From Manis javanica (taxonomy: Eukaryota; Chordata; Mammalia; Pholidota; Manidae), in NCBI RefSeq assembly GCF_040802235.1, contig NC_133174.1, positions 139,553,213 to 139,617,212 on the forward strand: a stretch of DNA of 64,000 nt. The letters run 5' to 3'. A program made the position numbers and the translations under genes. The notes under the pieces were generated by a model. The model made no database searches and was not told where the DNA came from. It saw only the letters and a list, made by a program, of their open reading frames with translations. This document shows, piece by piece, positions 54,201-64,000 of this stretch (its first letter is position 1; every line of letters begins with the position of its first letter).

Positions 54201-57200
54201 GGCCATGAGTCACACTCAGGGGTCAGGAGTGTCTGCGGGTGTGGACTGAAGACTGTCCCCAGCAGCACCTCATTCTTCTTCCTGGTGTCCCTGGAGGGCT
54301 CCTTCATGCTGCAAATGCAGCCCCCAAGGCCACACTGTCACCAGTGTGAGCACAGCCTCTATGGACCACGCCGGCTGTTTTCCCAAGGCCCCTGGGAGAG
54401 ATCCAAGGGGTCTTGGCAGAGAGGCTGGTCCTCAAGAGCCCACCTGCCTGCAGAGATGCTCAAGTGCCCACCCTCCTCAGTGGGCCCGGCCCGTCTACTC
54501 CAAGGCCAGCACTGCACCTTTGTACCAATGGCCTGGCACTTGGCCAGTGTCCCTGGTTGGGGTGGTAGCCTGCCTTGCCTCATACCCCACAGGTCCTGGA
54601 CCAGGATGCAGCTGCTGCCACCAGAGCCTGGAGTGAAACCCCAGCTGGAAATGCACCTTGTGGCGGGCCCAGGTGCCCAGCACGCTCCCTAATCACCCAG
54701 ACCCAGATGGAGGATGGAGGACGCGCACTGGCCATTCTGCGGAGGGCCTGCCCTGAATCCTTACCTGGAGCATCCAGTGGTCAGGCTGTGGACTGCATCC
54801 AGCAGCTTGTCCATGAAGCGCAGCTGCTTCTGGGCACAGGCCTGGCCCTGGGCAGGGAAGGCCACATGCACTCACTGGCCTGGCATGCCAGGGACCTGCC
54901 CACACAGACACCCACCCTGCTGGGGCCACTGCAAAGGAGGGGCCTGGGATACTAGCTCCCTGTCCCTGCCCAGCAGTATTTTGGAGTGGTTCAGGGACCC
55001 TGGCCTCAGGGACTGTTGTCACTGAGTGATCCCTGTCCAAGCCCAGCCTTGGGCTGCAATGATGCCTGGGACCATGCTCTGGAAAGTGGCAAGGTGTGGA
55101 GGGCACAGGGAGAAGTGGGAGGGCCATGAAGCTCCTGGTGGCATTTCAGGCCAGAGAGCCCTGGGTAGCGAGCTGTGGGGTCAGGGGCATGCTCTGCTAA
55201 CATGTGCAGCTCAGCTCCCTGTCCATGGGCACTGGGCCACATGGCTAAAGCTGCCAGGCACTTCCCATGGGCCTGGATCCCAGCTGTGTGGCCATGTTGA
55301 CAGAACCAGTGTCTCTGGAAGCTTCTGGCTTCTCCATCTCTATATCCTCAGCCTGCCACTGGCTGCCTGAGCCTTGTTACCACCTCTTATTGACTCATTT
55401 GCTCAATCTGCCCAAGTGACACTGAGCTCCAGTGACAACTTCAAGGGCAGCCCTGACAGAAACATGAGAGCAGCTGTCACTCAGGACCTCAAAAAGCCTT
55501 GACCAGTGGCCAGGACTGAGACACCCTGCCTGCCGTCCCCTCTCAGCACAGAACGGGCTCCAACAGCTTCCCCCGATGCCCGGAGAGGGGTATGCGCCCC
55601 TGCTCAGGGCTTTGCCAACCCAGGATGGGACTGGGAATGTGGCACTGGCCCCCGTGAGCAGTCCCAGCCTGTATCTCCCTGTGAGGTCCCTGGGCCACAG
55701 GCCTGGACCCTGGAGGTCCAAGCACACGCCACTTTGGGACTGTTCTGTTCTCACTTTGGCCTGGAGCACTCCTCTCCCAAGGATGCGATGCTCTTTTCTT
55801 TCGGCTATGCTAGAATTTTGTGTAGTGTGTGTATAATGCGTATACCATAAATCCACTCTTTTTCAGGGTACAGTTCAGGGGTTGTTAGGATAGTCACAGA
55901 GCTTGGCAGCCCCCAGCAGTGTAAATGGAGAGAAGGGTTCCCCGCCCTCTTGAGCTACGGGGTCAAACCCTATTACTGCCTCTTCCTCTCTGCCCTCCCA
56001 CCTCTGTGATGTAGTCATGCAAGTAAGTGGTTTATGGCAGGATGGGTGCAAAGGCTGTGGAAACTGAGCTCACACTAGGACCACAGGCCAGAGAAGTGGG
56101 CAGAGCATGCAGCTTAAACCTAACCAGCCAAGTGCCTGCTAAAGCACAAATATCAACATTCTCCATAAACTTTAACAAGACCCAGAGTCAACATAATGGT
56201 CAAAATGTCAGGACACAATCCAAAATTACTCAGCACATGAAGAAAACCACAAAAATCTCAACTTGCATGAGAAAAGACAACCAACAGACACCAATGACAA
56301 GATGGCACAGATGCTGGAATTACCTGACAAATTTAAAGCAATCATTATAAAAATGCTGAATAAGTAGTCATGAACACTCTTGAAACAAAAGTTAATACAG
56401 AAAACATCAGCAAAGAAACAGATAATCTTTAAAAAAACAAACGCAGAGAAACTTTTTAGAACAGAAAAATAGAATAACTGAAATTAAAAAACCAATGATG
56501 GACTCAACAGCAGAATGGAGGGAACGAAGGAAAGAGTCAGTGAACTTGAAAACAGGTTAACAAAAATTATCCAATATGAGTGACAGAGAGAAAAAAAGAT
56601 TGAAAAAAATGTAAAAGCCTTAGGGACTTATAATACAATAATAAAAGGTCTAATATGTGTGTTATAGAAGGCCCAAAAGGAAAGGAGAAAAGTGTGTGGG
56701 CTGAAAATAAATTGAAAGGAATAATAGCAGGAAATTTCCCAAGTTTGGCAAAAGACACAAACTACCCAATTGGAAAGGCAGATGTAAAACTAGCTCTGTT
56801 TGCAGATGACATGATCTTGTATATAGAAAGGATTCCACTGAAAAACCATCAGAATTAATAAATAAATTTAGTAAGGTGGCAAGATACAAGAGCAATGTGC
56901 AAAAATCAACGGTATTTCCACATACTAGCAATGAACAAAAAATGAAATTCAGAAAACAATTACATTTATAATAGCACCATAAAAAATAAAATATTCAGTA
57001 ATGGAATTAACAAAAGAAGTACAAGCCTTGCACACGGAAAGCTATAAAACGTCTTTGAAATAAAGGAAACCTAAAGAAATGAAAAGACAGCCCATGTTCA
57101 TGGATAAGAAGACAACATAGTTGATGGCAATATTCCCCAAAGTGGTCTACGGATTCAATGCAATCTCCATCAAAACCCCAGTTGGCTTTTTGCAGAAATT

Positions 57201-58879
57201 GACAAGCTGATCCTAAAATTCACATGAAAATTCAAGGGACCCCCTAATAGCCAAAGCAATGTTTAAAAAGGGCAAAGTTGGAGGATTCACGTCACAGCTT
57301 ATTACAAAGCTACAGCAACTGAGATAGTGTGGTACTGACACAAGGACATACATACAGATCAATCGAACAGAATGGAGAATCCAAAAATGAACCTTCACAT
57401 TTACAATTAATTGATTTTCAAAAGGAACTCCAAGATAATTCAATGAGCAAAGAATGGTCATTTCAATAAATGGTGCTGGGACAACTGGACAGCCACAGGC
57501 AAAAGAATGGACTTGGACATATCCCTTCCATAAAACTAAGAATGAATCAAAGACCAAAACATAAGAGCTAAAACTATAAATGGTTAGAAGAAATCATAGG
57601 TGTCAATTTTCATGACTTTGGATTTGGCAATGGATTCTTAGGTACGACACTCAAAGCACATGCAACAAAAGTAAATAATGGACATCATCAAAACTAAAAG
57701 CTTTTGTGCTCCAAAGGACAAATCAAGGAAGTGAAAAGATGATCCATAGAATGGGAGAAAATATTTGTAAATTAAATATCTAATGTGACTTACATCCAGA
57801 ATATATAAAGAATTCTTTCAGTAAAAAACAAATGACCCAATTAAAAAGTGGGCAAAAGAACTGAATACAGACATTTCTCCAAAGAAGATACACAAATGGC
57901 CAATAGGCACATGAAAAGATGCTCAACATCATTAGTCTTCAGGGAAATGCAAATGGAAACCACAATGCAATAGCCCTTCAAACCCACGAGGACAGCTGGA
58001 ACCTGAAAGATGAACTGGAACAAGCACTGGTGAGGACGTGGAGAAACCGGAACCCTCCTCACAAATTGCTGGTGAGAATATGACATGGTACAGCCACTTT
58101 AGAAATAGCTTGGTGGTGCCTCAAAAAGTTAAATGCATAGTCACTACTGTGGCTCATCAATTCCACTCCGAGCTATATATGCAAGAGAACTGGAAAGCAC
58201 GTCTCTAGTCAAAAACATACACAGGATGTTCATAGCAGCATTATTTATAAAAGCCAAAATATGGAAATGATTCTTTCAAAAAAACTTTTTATTTTAAGGG
58301 TAGGGGCAAGGTTTCTTTGATTGATGTGGGGGTGGATTAGGGCAGCCTGTCTAGAAACCCCCAGGTGGGCAGCTCAGGTGGGCGTGGGGCAGTGCATGGG
58401 CTAGGGAGCTCGGGGCCTGGGTTCGAGGCCAGGCTCCGTCACTCGGTAACTGAGCAAGTTGTTTGCCACCTCCCCTGTGAAATGAGGCTGTAGGACAAGT
58501 CCCTGCGGCCAAGGGCGGGTGTGACAATTACTGGCATGTAAAACCACTTATCATAGTGCCAGTGTGTATGAAGTCATCAACTGAGGACGGGATACACTCT
58601 CTGTCCCTTTGGTCATCATATGCCAGAGATCCACCTCGGTCTCCTCAGCCGCCCTCCCCCTCGGCCCTAAGGACGGTTGGCGTCTACCCAAGGGAATCCT
58701 ACAGGTAGGTCCCTGCCCTGGGAGGCTAATCTTCTGGGCCTGAGGAGCAAAGGCCAGGGGAAGAAACCCCTCCCTTCCCCACCGTGGCCTGCAGGGACAG
58801 AAAGGGCCCTCTCTTACCTTCAGGAGCTCCTGGTCTTCCGGCCCACACAGCATCAGCTCATAGCATAGCTTCACCATCT
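48163..58879 (-). CDS. HAUS7: HAUS7 (augmin complex subunit 7), seven C-terminal coding exons
   Basis: HAUS7 (UCHL5IP/UIP1) is one of the eight augmin subunits that recruit gamma-tubulin to spindle microtubules for branching nucleation, and it also binds the UCHL5 deubiquitinase. Coding exons are 58818-58879, 54765-54847, 54153-54308, 53966-54062, 53147-53371, 51991-52105 and 48163-48233. All have canonical AG/GT ends and compatible phases, giving 269 codons plus stop. Conserved stretches include [39 protein letters not shown], and [12 protein letters not shown] followed by HPCGPIVQA. Compared with the human protein as I recall it, the Ser-rich stretch after TTGCSS is about three residues shorter and the C-terminus is about 13 residues longer. 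The N-terminal exons lie beyond 64000. No inactivating change is visible. Confidence 0.93.
48234..51990 (-). other. HAUS7 last intron
   Basis: No exon inside is supported. It holds an AT-rich segment (50750-51070), a probable old LINE 3' tail from about 51420 to 51800 ending CCCAAATTTTCTACAATGAA, and a purine-rich stretch at 49797-49845. The rest is unassigned. Confidence 0.6.
51991..52105 (-). CDS. HAUS7: HAUS7 coding exon (penultimate)
   Basis: Acceptor CCCTCCCAG/CTGTTG, donor AGTTTAG/GTATGT. It encodes [20 protein letters not shown] then [18 protein letters not shown], matching the human LLQVVMAVADTSAKAVETVK segment. It starts in phase 0 and ends after one base of the next codon. Confidence 0.92.
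53147..53371 (-). CDS. HAUS7: HAUS7 coding exon (75 codons)
   Basis: Acceptor GCTTTACAG/GACTTT, donor GGCCAA/GTAAGG. It encodes [20 protein letters not shown] then [20 protein letters not shown], the most conserved part of the protein. Phase 0 at both ends. Confidence 0.95.
53810..53905 (-). repeat. MIR SINE fragment, antisense
   Basis: CACTTAAACCTCACAACATA, CTCATTTTAAAGACAGGCAG and CCTAGGACACAAAGCAAGGC are inverse MIR landmarks, next to the following HAUS7 exon. Confidence 0.75.
53966..54062 (-). CDS. HAUS7: HAUS7 coding exon
   Basis: Acceptor CTCCCTGCAG/GGCCAG, donor GTGGAG/GTGAGG. It encodes [20 protein letters not shown] then [12 protein letters not shown], a predicted coiled-coil segment that matches human [20 protein letters not shown]. 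Confidence 0.94.
54153..54308 (-). CDS. HAUS7: HAUS7 coding exon
   Basis: Acceptor GCATTTGCAG/CATGAA, donor TGGCAGAG/GTATGT. It encodes [35 protein letters not shown] and DWQ. The N-terminal side (SMKEPSRDT) is less conserved than the human SLMEHFEDT and a few residues shorter, so the acceptor choice is the least certain point. Confidence 0.88.
54765..54847 (-). CDS. HAUS7: HAUS7 coding exon
   Basis: Acceptor CCCTGCCCAG/GGCCAG, donor TGCTCCAG/GTAAGG. It encodes [20 protein letters not shown] then SLTTGCS. I preferred the upstream CAG because it restores the Gly-x-Ala-Cys-Ala-Gln order of the human protein. Confidence 0.92.
56120..58268 (+). repeat. Old LINE-1 with a large internal deletion
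   Basis: ORF1-type coiled-coil and RRM remnant (to AGGAAATTTCCCAAGTTTGG near 56745) is joined at about 56766 directly to the ORF2 reverse-transcriptase loop ([14 protein letters not shown]), then to the distal ORF2 (LTKEVQ..., [11 protein letters not shown]-type, VQPL...) as far as TTTATAAAAGCCAAAATATG. The FADD motif survives. About 2.5 kb of ORF1-ORF2 middle is missing, and the 3' UTR is absent. Many stops. Opposite in direction to HAUS7. Confidence 0.82.
58380..58545 (+). repeat. MIR SINE
   Basis: GGGCCTGGGTTCGAGGCCAG carries the B-box-like GGTTCGA. It is followed by ACTGAGCAAGTTGTTTGCCA and TCCCCTGTGAAATGAGGCTG. A diverged MIR in sense. Confidence 0.75.
58818..58879 (-). CDS. HAUS7: HAUS7 coding exon (most upstream in window)
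   Basis: Acceptor TTTGTGTGCTGACAG/AGATGG, donor CTCCTGAAG/GTAAGAG. After two bases of a split Glu codon it encodes [20 protein letters not shown], matching human MTKLGHELMLCAPDDQELLK. Confidence 0.94.
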
Positions 58880-59489
58880 CTGTCAGCACACAAAGACCCT
58901 GTTACTGCAGACATGCACCCAAACCAGAGACCACGCTGTGCACCCAAGGGGGTGCACAAACATACAGAGTGTGGAGTGCTTCCAGGAGAGGGTGCTCGTG
59001 CCCCAGTGTCAGCAGGCCTAGCAGACCCAGGTGGACAAGGAGGAAGATAGACAATATACACAGACGCCAGGACTGCCTCTTAGGAAAAGGTCAGAACTTG
59101 GAGCCAGAAAGCTTCAGGCCAATACCAGCTTCACACCCCCAACCTAGCTTTATGGCAACGCCCCTATCCCCTCACAGGCAAGGTCCATCTCATACCCCCC
59201 TTGTGTCTCAGGAGCAGAATAGGCATAACTCTGGCATCTGTTTTAGAAGATTTGGTGCAAGAAGCAAGCAGAGCACCCATATAAAAGCATTAGCAATCCT
59301 GGAGACACTACAAATGCCAGGTATACCACAAGCACACCTGCCCCACTCACGGTCCTTAACCCCAAATCCTCACGTCCCCCATGGCTCCTCTCTCGCTTGG
59401 CCCACATCTGAGCTTCAACAAGCCCAGCCGACCCTCCTTTCACTAAAAATCCAGGATCTGGCCAGTGATTCCCTCTCCACTGCCCCCAT

Positions 59490-60120
59490 CTCTTGCCTGC
59501 ATCACTGCAAGAGCCCCCCAGTGGTCTCCCTGCCTTTGCTGGTTCTCAGCTTACTGGCCCGAGGGACCTTGTTAAAGCCAAAGTCAGGTCACCTCCTTCC
59601 TCAGAATAAGAGCCAACATCCTTCCATGGCCCACAAGGCCCAGCCTGATCTGGCCCTGTTGCCTCTCTGACCTCACCCCACCTCTCTCCCCTTGCTCTCT
59701 ACTCTGCACCAGCCACCTCCTCTCTGTTCCTCAAAGCTGCAAGGCACACACAAGCCTACCTCAGGCCCTTTGTACTTGCTGCTCTCTGGCCCTGAACACT
59801 ATTCTTCTTGATATCTGCCTGGCTCCCTTTCTCCCTTTCTGCAAGTCTGTTTAAAGGAGAGGCCTTCCACGGCCATCTTACGTCAACAGCACTACCCTTC
59901 TCCCAAGCCCCCAGGCACCACTCTGCCCTCACCTGCCTTTATGGCACTTCCCACCACCCAATGCCCTGAGAATTCTGCTGCCTTCTTTATTTACCACCTG
60001 TCTCTCCCAGCTGGTATGTAAGCTCCATCAGAGCAGAACAATTCACTACTGCACTGCTAGCACCTAAAACATGCCTGGCATGCAGCAGGCACTCCACAAA
60101 TACTTGTCAAATGAATTTGT
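59490..60120 (+). repeat. L2 LINE 3' end
   Basis: Landmarks in order: CTCAGGCCCTTTGTACTTGC, GAGAGGCCTTCCACGGCCAT, ATGTAAGCTCCATCAGAGCA and GCCTGGCATGCAGCAGGCAC then AATACTTGTCAAATGAA. This is a long, well-preserved L2 3' end in sense. Confidence 0.88.
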
Positions 60121-60139
60121 GAATCTCCTAATCCTCACT

Positions 60140-60295
60140 GGAAGGTTGCAGTCTTTGACAAGCATTCATATCTACCACCTGCTCTGACACTCAGCACATT
60201 CCCACAAGTGGGCAAGGCTGAGGTTATCACCCCCACTTTACAGAAAAGGAGGCTGGGAATAGCAAGGTCGAGGCTGTGGCTGGGCTGAGGGCCAG
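60140..60295 (-). repeat. MIR SINE fragment, antisense
   Basis: GAGGTTATCACCCCCACTTT, ACAGAAAAGGAGGCTGGGAA and GCAAGGTCGAGGCTGTGGCT resemble inverse MIR. Confidence 0.55.
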
Positions 60296-61194
60296 CATTA
60301 TCAACTGTGCATGGGTATTATACAATTCAGGTACAGTCTGATGACCAGGCTTGCCAGGCCTTGATATAATCCCATCAGTTGGAAAGTACCAGATATAACA
60401 GCCCCCATTTCAGCCTCTGGGACAACTGTCCCTGGATAATTAATACAGCAGTGAGAGCCAGGACATGGACTGGGGCTCCAGGGTCCAGCTCACCCACCTT
60501 GGAGTGGTCGGGCCAAATGCAGGCCCATGGAAAATTTGCCTTTTGGAGATGAACAGTTAGCCATCCTGAGGACTGCAATTTGCTCCCTTTTACCTAATGT
60601 TCATTACTGAGTTAAGGACAGCTCCTGCCAAGAAAGGATCGAAAAGCAGTGCTTACTAAGACAAGCCCCTATGACAAGCTGCCTGGAATGCTCCAAGTGA
60701 TGCCACATGCAGCGTGCCCCTGCACACACTAGTGAGATGGGGACAGAACCACTGGTGGAGGGGCGGGCAAGGTGGTTCTCTCTTGGTCTCACTCACAAGC
60801 CCCTGTGAGAGGCACTCTCCCACTTAGCACACCCAGTATGTGTGTGTTGGGGCAGGGGTGCAGGGGGTGGGATTCTAAAAGGCTTTAGCAACATCTACAG
60901 TGTTTGCAGCATCCAGAAGAAAACATCAGTCCAATGGGAAATTCACTACAACTTGGAAGGAGGCCGTGCACAAGCTCAGAAGAGCCCAGGATCCGCCACC
61001 CAACTGCAGACCCCTACAACGCAGACCCACCTTGGACCTTCACCTCATCAGCTGGGGACCCCTCCAGTGAGCTGAACCTGTCCGGCCAGGAGGGACATAC
61101 CCTGCAGGAAGAGAGCAAAGCCAGTCAGGCCTGAGCAGGCCACAGAGGCCCCCTCACAGCCCCTCCGTACACATGCTCTGAAAGGAGAATTACT

Positions 61195-61290
61195 TGTGCA
61201 CGTGCTAAACGCCAATGAAATGTTCACTTTAAAAATGGATAATTTTATGGGATGTGTATTTCAACGCCATAAATTATCAGGGGAAAAAAA
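61195..61290 (+). repeat. Old LINE tail
   Basis: AATGTTCACTTTAAAAATGG, ATAATTTTATGGGATGTGTA and TTTCAACGCCATAAATTATC are typical of an old L1-age 3' tail. Confidence 0.5.
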
Positions 61291-64000
61291 ACAAAGTATT
61301 TCTGTAAGTTTACCCTCAGAAGTGTGCATTTGAATACTGAAATTAAAATTCTCACAATAATAAAACAAAATGACTGCCCAAAAGGAAAAACCTGGATCCT
61401 CAGAGCTCTAAGCTCTTTCTCAGAAGGCCCCTTCTGCTCTGGCTCCCAGCCCCACGTGCGCACATGCGTCTGCTCCTCTCTGTGTGGAGCGCTTCCTTCC
61501 CACCCAGCGCAAGCAGGCCAAGTTAGCTCCAGCTCATCCCATGGAACCCGGGGAGAGTGGCGGATGGCCAGGCCATGCCCACAGCCATGTTGGCATCCCT
61601 CCATCACGGCAGGGTCTGGGCACCATCTGTCCATGAGGCTCTGACTATAGGCTCATAGAGGCCAGGACCTGGCTTTCCGATCTGTACTTCTGGGGCCTAA
61701 CGCAGTGGTTCAGTACAAAAAGGCAGCCAGTGAGCATTAACGAATGAACAACGACGGCCTCTTGCCACGGGATAATCTTCCATTAGCAAATGCCCATGCT
61801 TAGCTCTTTCAACAGAAATACGTTTTCTGTTGTAAAAAAGCACAAATCCGAGGATGATTATGCTACTCCAAGATACACCTTTAAACCATCTGGGTGCTCC
61901 TAGTGTGATGGGCTCTGAGGTCAAAGCCCCAGACACCCCAGTGGGGAGACAGCAATCCCAGCTGTCCCCCTTGGCCTGATGGAGCCCTGGCCTTGACGAC
62001 ACCATACAGATAAATGGGAAAGTAGCCACTCATAAGCATCTCGCCGTAAGATGCCAAGCTGATGGGCAGAACTGTTTCTAGACACAAAATGCAACTAAAG
62101 GCAGTGAGGGCCGCAATATCCTCACAGGTGCCACAAGCAACACACAGCTCAGGCTTCTCACAGGGTGTCCTCTGTGAGGGGCATAGTCTGAGTGCTACGC
62201 CCCCAGTGCCAAGCTCAGCACAGCACTGAGGCCATGGGGAAGCCAACGCCCACATGCCAGGGAGCCCCAGGAGCTGGCCCCCACAGCTGGCCCTCCCTAC
62301 GTAAAGATAGACAGGCTCTTTCCGCAGGATGGCGGGGGCCAGGCTCCACCCTGCCATCATGGTGTGGGCGCCCGGACCCCAGCCCTAGGGACCTGCTGGC
62401 TCAGTGTGGTAGGAGAGGACACGGTGGCTATTGTGCGGAGGGCTCACTGCTCCTTCCCTGGAGCAGTGCCTCCAAATGCCTGCATCCCAGGCCACATCTG
62501 CTCTGACCACAACCCAGCACCTCAGCCACGCCACCTGTCTTCAGGGCTCATTAAGGCAACCACCCGTTCGGCCAAAGAAGGCAGAGGCAGAAGGGCCGGA
62601 GGAGGAGCTGCCACCGCGGGAAGTGCCAGGAGACTGGCCCCTGGGCCCAGCTGTCAGGCAACATTCCCGCTCACAAGGCACCAAGGCGCAGAGCCACGCT
62701 CAGCAATCTGTCAGGCTGGGCCACAGGGCAACGGCTCCACACAAGAAAGAGCAAATCCACCAAAGCCGGAGGGCCCCAGCGCAGAAAGGGTGCGGGGCGG
62801 GGCCTACCACACTCAAGGCCTCGAAGCTGGGAGCCAAGAACACCCATGTGCCTTGAACTCAGCAACCCAGGGGGCCCTGCGGTTCCATCCTGCCCCACAG
62901 TGAGGCCTAGTTAGGCACACAGGCCACCAAGAGCCTCCACACTGAGCTCCCTGGCCAACGCTAGGCGCAATGTCCAGGTGTGCCCAGAGAGGAGTGAATA
63001 ATGTAGCCCTAATTGAGGGCTGAAATGGTGAAACGATGTGCAAAAACAGCCAACATGAAATCTGGGGGAAACTGAACTCTACCTAATCTTCTTTTTGGGT
63101 CCTTGAAAGGCCTACAGCACTCAAGCCAGCTTGGGATCATAAAAAGCAATTATACATTTCCTGGCTGCTTCTGAAAAAGACATCTCTCCGTTGGTCTGTC
63201 CCCGCTTACCATTAGCTATCCCAAGCCAGGGGAAGGGGAGATGTGCTTTGCCCTAGGAATTGGAAACTTTGTAAAAGAAGACGGATTTGTGGCTGGGTCT
63301 TTGAAAGCTGCTGAGTAAATGTAACATGCAGAGACCTGAAGGGCATTTCAAGGAGGGAAAACAATGTAACAATATAAGAGCACACTGAGCTGAAGCCGGG
63401 AGGGCCTGCAGAAGGCCTTGGAAGGCAGCAAGAGAGGCTGTGGGAAAGCAGAGGCTCAAACATGAAAGTACCTCCTCCTTCCTCCCTACCATCCCTAGGA
63501 CACCCAGCCCAGGGCCAGGCCTGCTGATGTGCTCTAGCCCGGCAGGTGCACCTGCTGGCTGCAGGCTGGATCCTTGCTGCACCAACACCAGGCTCCTGAC
63601 CCAGGCATCTTCCTCAGCTGGGCCAGGCCAGGCAGAAGAGGGACAGGCCCAAGCCTGGCCTCATGAGAGTCCCGTACCGGGCTGACTACAGCCACTCCAG
63701 AGAGGGCCCTAGGGACAGGGCCACAGCACAGGAGCCGGTGCTCGGTGTGAGGCTTGGGCAAACCTTCCCCACTGTAGCCTCAAGATAAGACACTCAGCTC
63801 GGGGCTGTAGCTCCCATGGAACAGCCATTTTGTGGGACCTTCTGGATCTTTCCCCTTGCCAGCTGGGCAGGCTTTGCTTCCCTTGCACAGTGCCACTCAC
63901 CCACACCAGGCTACACCCTGACCTGATGGAATGGGAAACGGGGTCTTGACCCCACTTGTCACTCCTCTGTGGTAAGACCTGAGGCTGTTCATGAATCCAG

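Larger units (their letters stand above)
54848..58817 (-). other. HAUS7 intron with an old LINE-1 and a MIR
   Basis: No extra exon is supported. 54900-56100 is GC-rich and unassigned. The LINE-1 at 56120-58268 and the MIR at 58380-58545 are listed separately. Confidence 0.7.
58880..64000 (-). other. HAUS7 intron, continues past the window
   Basis: I searched for the human upstream segments (such as LNCPFLEGLYITEPKTIQEL and LEWMCTRVWPSLQDRF) and saw neither on the minus strand here, so the next exon is beyond 64000. GC-rich, with an L2, a MIR fragment and an old LINE tail. Confidence 0.65.

Noticed and set aside
58969-59670. 233-codon plus-strand open frame
   Set aside because: Its second half is the L2 LINE 3' end in sense, and the peptide is compositionally ordinary for C-rich repeat DNA.

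Overview
The window is nuclear DNA from a placental mammal. It carries TREX2 and the 3' half of HAUS7 in their usual tail-to-head order on the minus strand. In human and mouse this pair lies on the X chromosome (Xq28 in human, between ZFP92 and BGN), so the window is very probably X-linked. There are no primate Alus, no rodent B1/B2, no carnivore tRNA-Lys SINEs and no equid ERE1 elements. The SINEs I recognise are all ancient MIRs. Young LINE-1 3' ends are present. This fits a SINE-poor laurasiatherian such as a pangolin, but that placement is an inference with low confidence.

Layout. Positions 1-9.3 kb: a short GC-rich stretch with an old MaLR LTR, then a full-length LINE-1 (1642-9261) with matching target-site duplications. 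Inside it sits a composite insertion of an endogenous-retrovirus transcript tail plus the 3' end of a younger LINE-1. At 9664-9888 there is one exon-like open block of 75 codons that I could not assign. Positions 12-27 kb: AT-rich DNA built almost entirely from old antisense LINE-1 fragments. These are interrupted by MaLR LTRs, MIR, L2, an unidentified 0.55-kb insert and a processed pseudogene of AP3S1 that carries an extra in-frame 105-nt block. Positions 27-44 kb: GC-richer intergenic DNA with MLT1 LTRs, L2, an internally deleted Tigger-like DNA transposon and further LINE-1 pieces. No host gene is supported there.

Positions 44.6-46.1 kb: TREX2, an intact single-coding-exon 3'-5' DNA exonuclease of 236 residues with all five catalytic residues, a non-coding first exon and a poly(A) signal. 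Positions 48.2-58.9 kb: seven consecutive coding exons of HAUS7, a subunit of the augmin complex that nucleates microtubules within the spindle. Splice phases agree across all seven, and the stop codon is at 48163. The N-terminal exons lie beyond the right end, and 58.9-64 kb is intronic with L2, MIR and LINE tails.

The two genes share orientation and lie about 2 kb apart, which matches the arrangement in other mammals where HAUS7-TREX2 read-through has been reported. Nothing looks like a new molecular system. The most interesting points are the nested LINE/ERV structure with three copies of one site, the AP3S1 pseudogene that seems to preserve a cassette exon, two unexplained near-identical 107-bp segments, the orphan exon, and a longer-than-human HAUS7 C-terminus.
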